From contig CAJUCK010000100.1 in the NCBI GenBank assembly GCA_910585395.1, positions 1-5,497 on the forward strand: a stretch of 5,497 nt of DNA, given 5' to 3'. How positions within the stretch are numbered: the first letter of the stretch is position 1; each line of letters opens with the position of its first letter. The stretch comes from an uncultured Lachnospiraceae bacterium. GTDB taxonomy: Bacteria > Bacillota > Clostridia > Lachnospirales > Lachnospiraceae. The translations under genes were made by a program, and so were the position numbers. The notes under the pieces were generated by a model. The model did not search any database and was not told where the DNA came from. It was given only the letters and a program-made list of their open reading frames with translations. Shown piece after piece: positions 5,390 to 5,497 of the stretch.

Positions 5390-5497
5390 TTATACTGCTT
5401 TCACTTTTACCTTTCCTGCTTTCTTTTTCAGCAGCTTCTTATATGCTTTTAATTTACTCTTTGGCACTTTCACAGTCATGTTTTTCGTTTTATAATT
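5390..5497 (-). CDS. C-terminal end of a probable secreted surface or repeat protein (5' end outside the window)
   Basis: Thirty-five codons are open from the right edge to a TAA at 5390-5392. The peptide (NYKTKNMTVKVPKSKLKAYK, then a run rich in Lys ending KVKVKAV) is strongly basic. A TVKVPKSKLKAYKKLL-type ending is what I associate with the end of the last repeat in large Lachnospiraceae extracellular proteins (leucine-rich-repeat/BspA-like or bacterial Ig-like). There is no LPxTG sorting signal and no C-terminal membrane span, so the protein would be released or held by charge. The family call is from recall of similar tails; the rest of the gene is not visible. It runs in the same direction as the glycosyltransferase operon, but the 480-bp gap argues for separate transcription. 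Confidence 0.7.
   Translation of the reverse strand, partial: NYKTKNMTVKVPKSKLKAYKKLLKKKAGKVKVKAV

Noticed and set aside
5277..5495. 72-codon plus-strand reading frame at the right edge
   Set aside because: It starts inside the inverted-repeat element, is Phe/Leu-rich as expected from the complement of a Lys-rich gene, and conflicts with the better minus-strand coding at 5390-5497.
1..5497. CRISPR array, tRNA, rRNA, toxin-antitoxin or defence system
   Set aside because: No regularly spaced repeats, no tRNA- or rRNA-like sequence, and no toxin, nuclease or transposase motifs were seen on either strand.

Overview
The window looks like a chromosomal piece from a low-to-moderate G+C clostridial Firmicute, most likely a Lachnospiraceae-type gut anaerobe. 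The evidence is strong AGGAG/GGAGG ribosome binding sites, an ECF sigma factor paired with a long single-pass membrane protein, and a lysine-rich C-terminal tail at the right edge of a kind I associate with large Lachnospiraceae surface proteins. The genus is an inference. Nearly all coding is on the minus strand, so transcription runs right to left.

Layout from right to left (the transcription order). Bases 5390-5497 hold the last 35 codons of a minus-strand gene, probably a secreted repeat protein. Next comes about 480 bp without a convincing gene (4912-5389). It holds a 99-bp inverted-repeat element (5243-5341), two pairs of 11-bp-spaced direct repeats that resemble OmpR/PhoB-type operators, and two weak hairpins followed by T runs. 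An apparent three-gene operon follows: a family 2 glycosyltransferase (3889-4911), a small permuted papain-like/NlpC-P60-type cysteine hydrolase (3337-3834) and an eight-or-so-helix flippase-like membrane protein of the LPG_synthase_TM/UPF0104 class (2236-3240). The operon ends in a strong intrinsic terminator (2192-2228). A possible 43-codon ORF sits between the second and third genes and overlaps the third gene's start codon as ATGA.

The second transcription unit is an ECF-type sigma factor (1643-2113) followed 36 bp later by its presumed membrane anti-sigma/sensor protein (167-1606), closed by a strong terminator at 91-131. The leftmost 70 bp may be the tail of a convergent plus-strand gene, but this is weak.

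How the genes may work together (inference). The glycosyltransferase, hydrolase and flippase-like protein could build, translocate or trim a glycolipid or cell-envelope glycan. The sigma/anti-sigma pair is a separate envelope-signal switch with a candidate self-recognised promoter. No CRISPR, rRNA, tRNA, transposase gene or obvious defence system was found. The most unusual items are the compact glycosyltransferase-hydrolase-flippase operon, the operator-like repeats in its leader, and the MITE-like inverted repeat.
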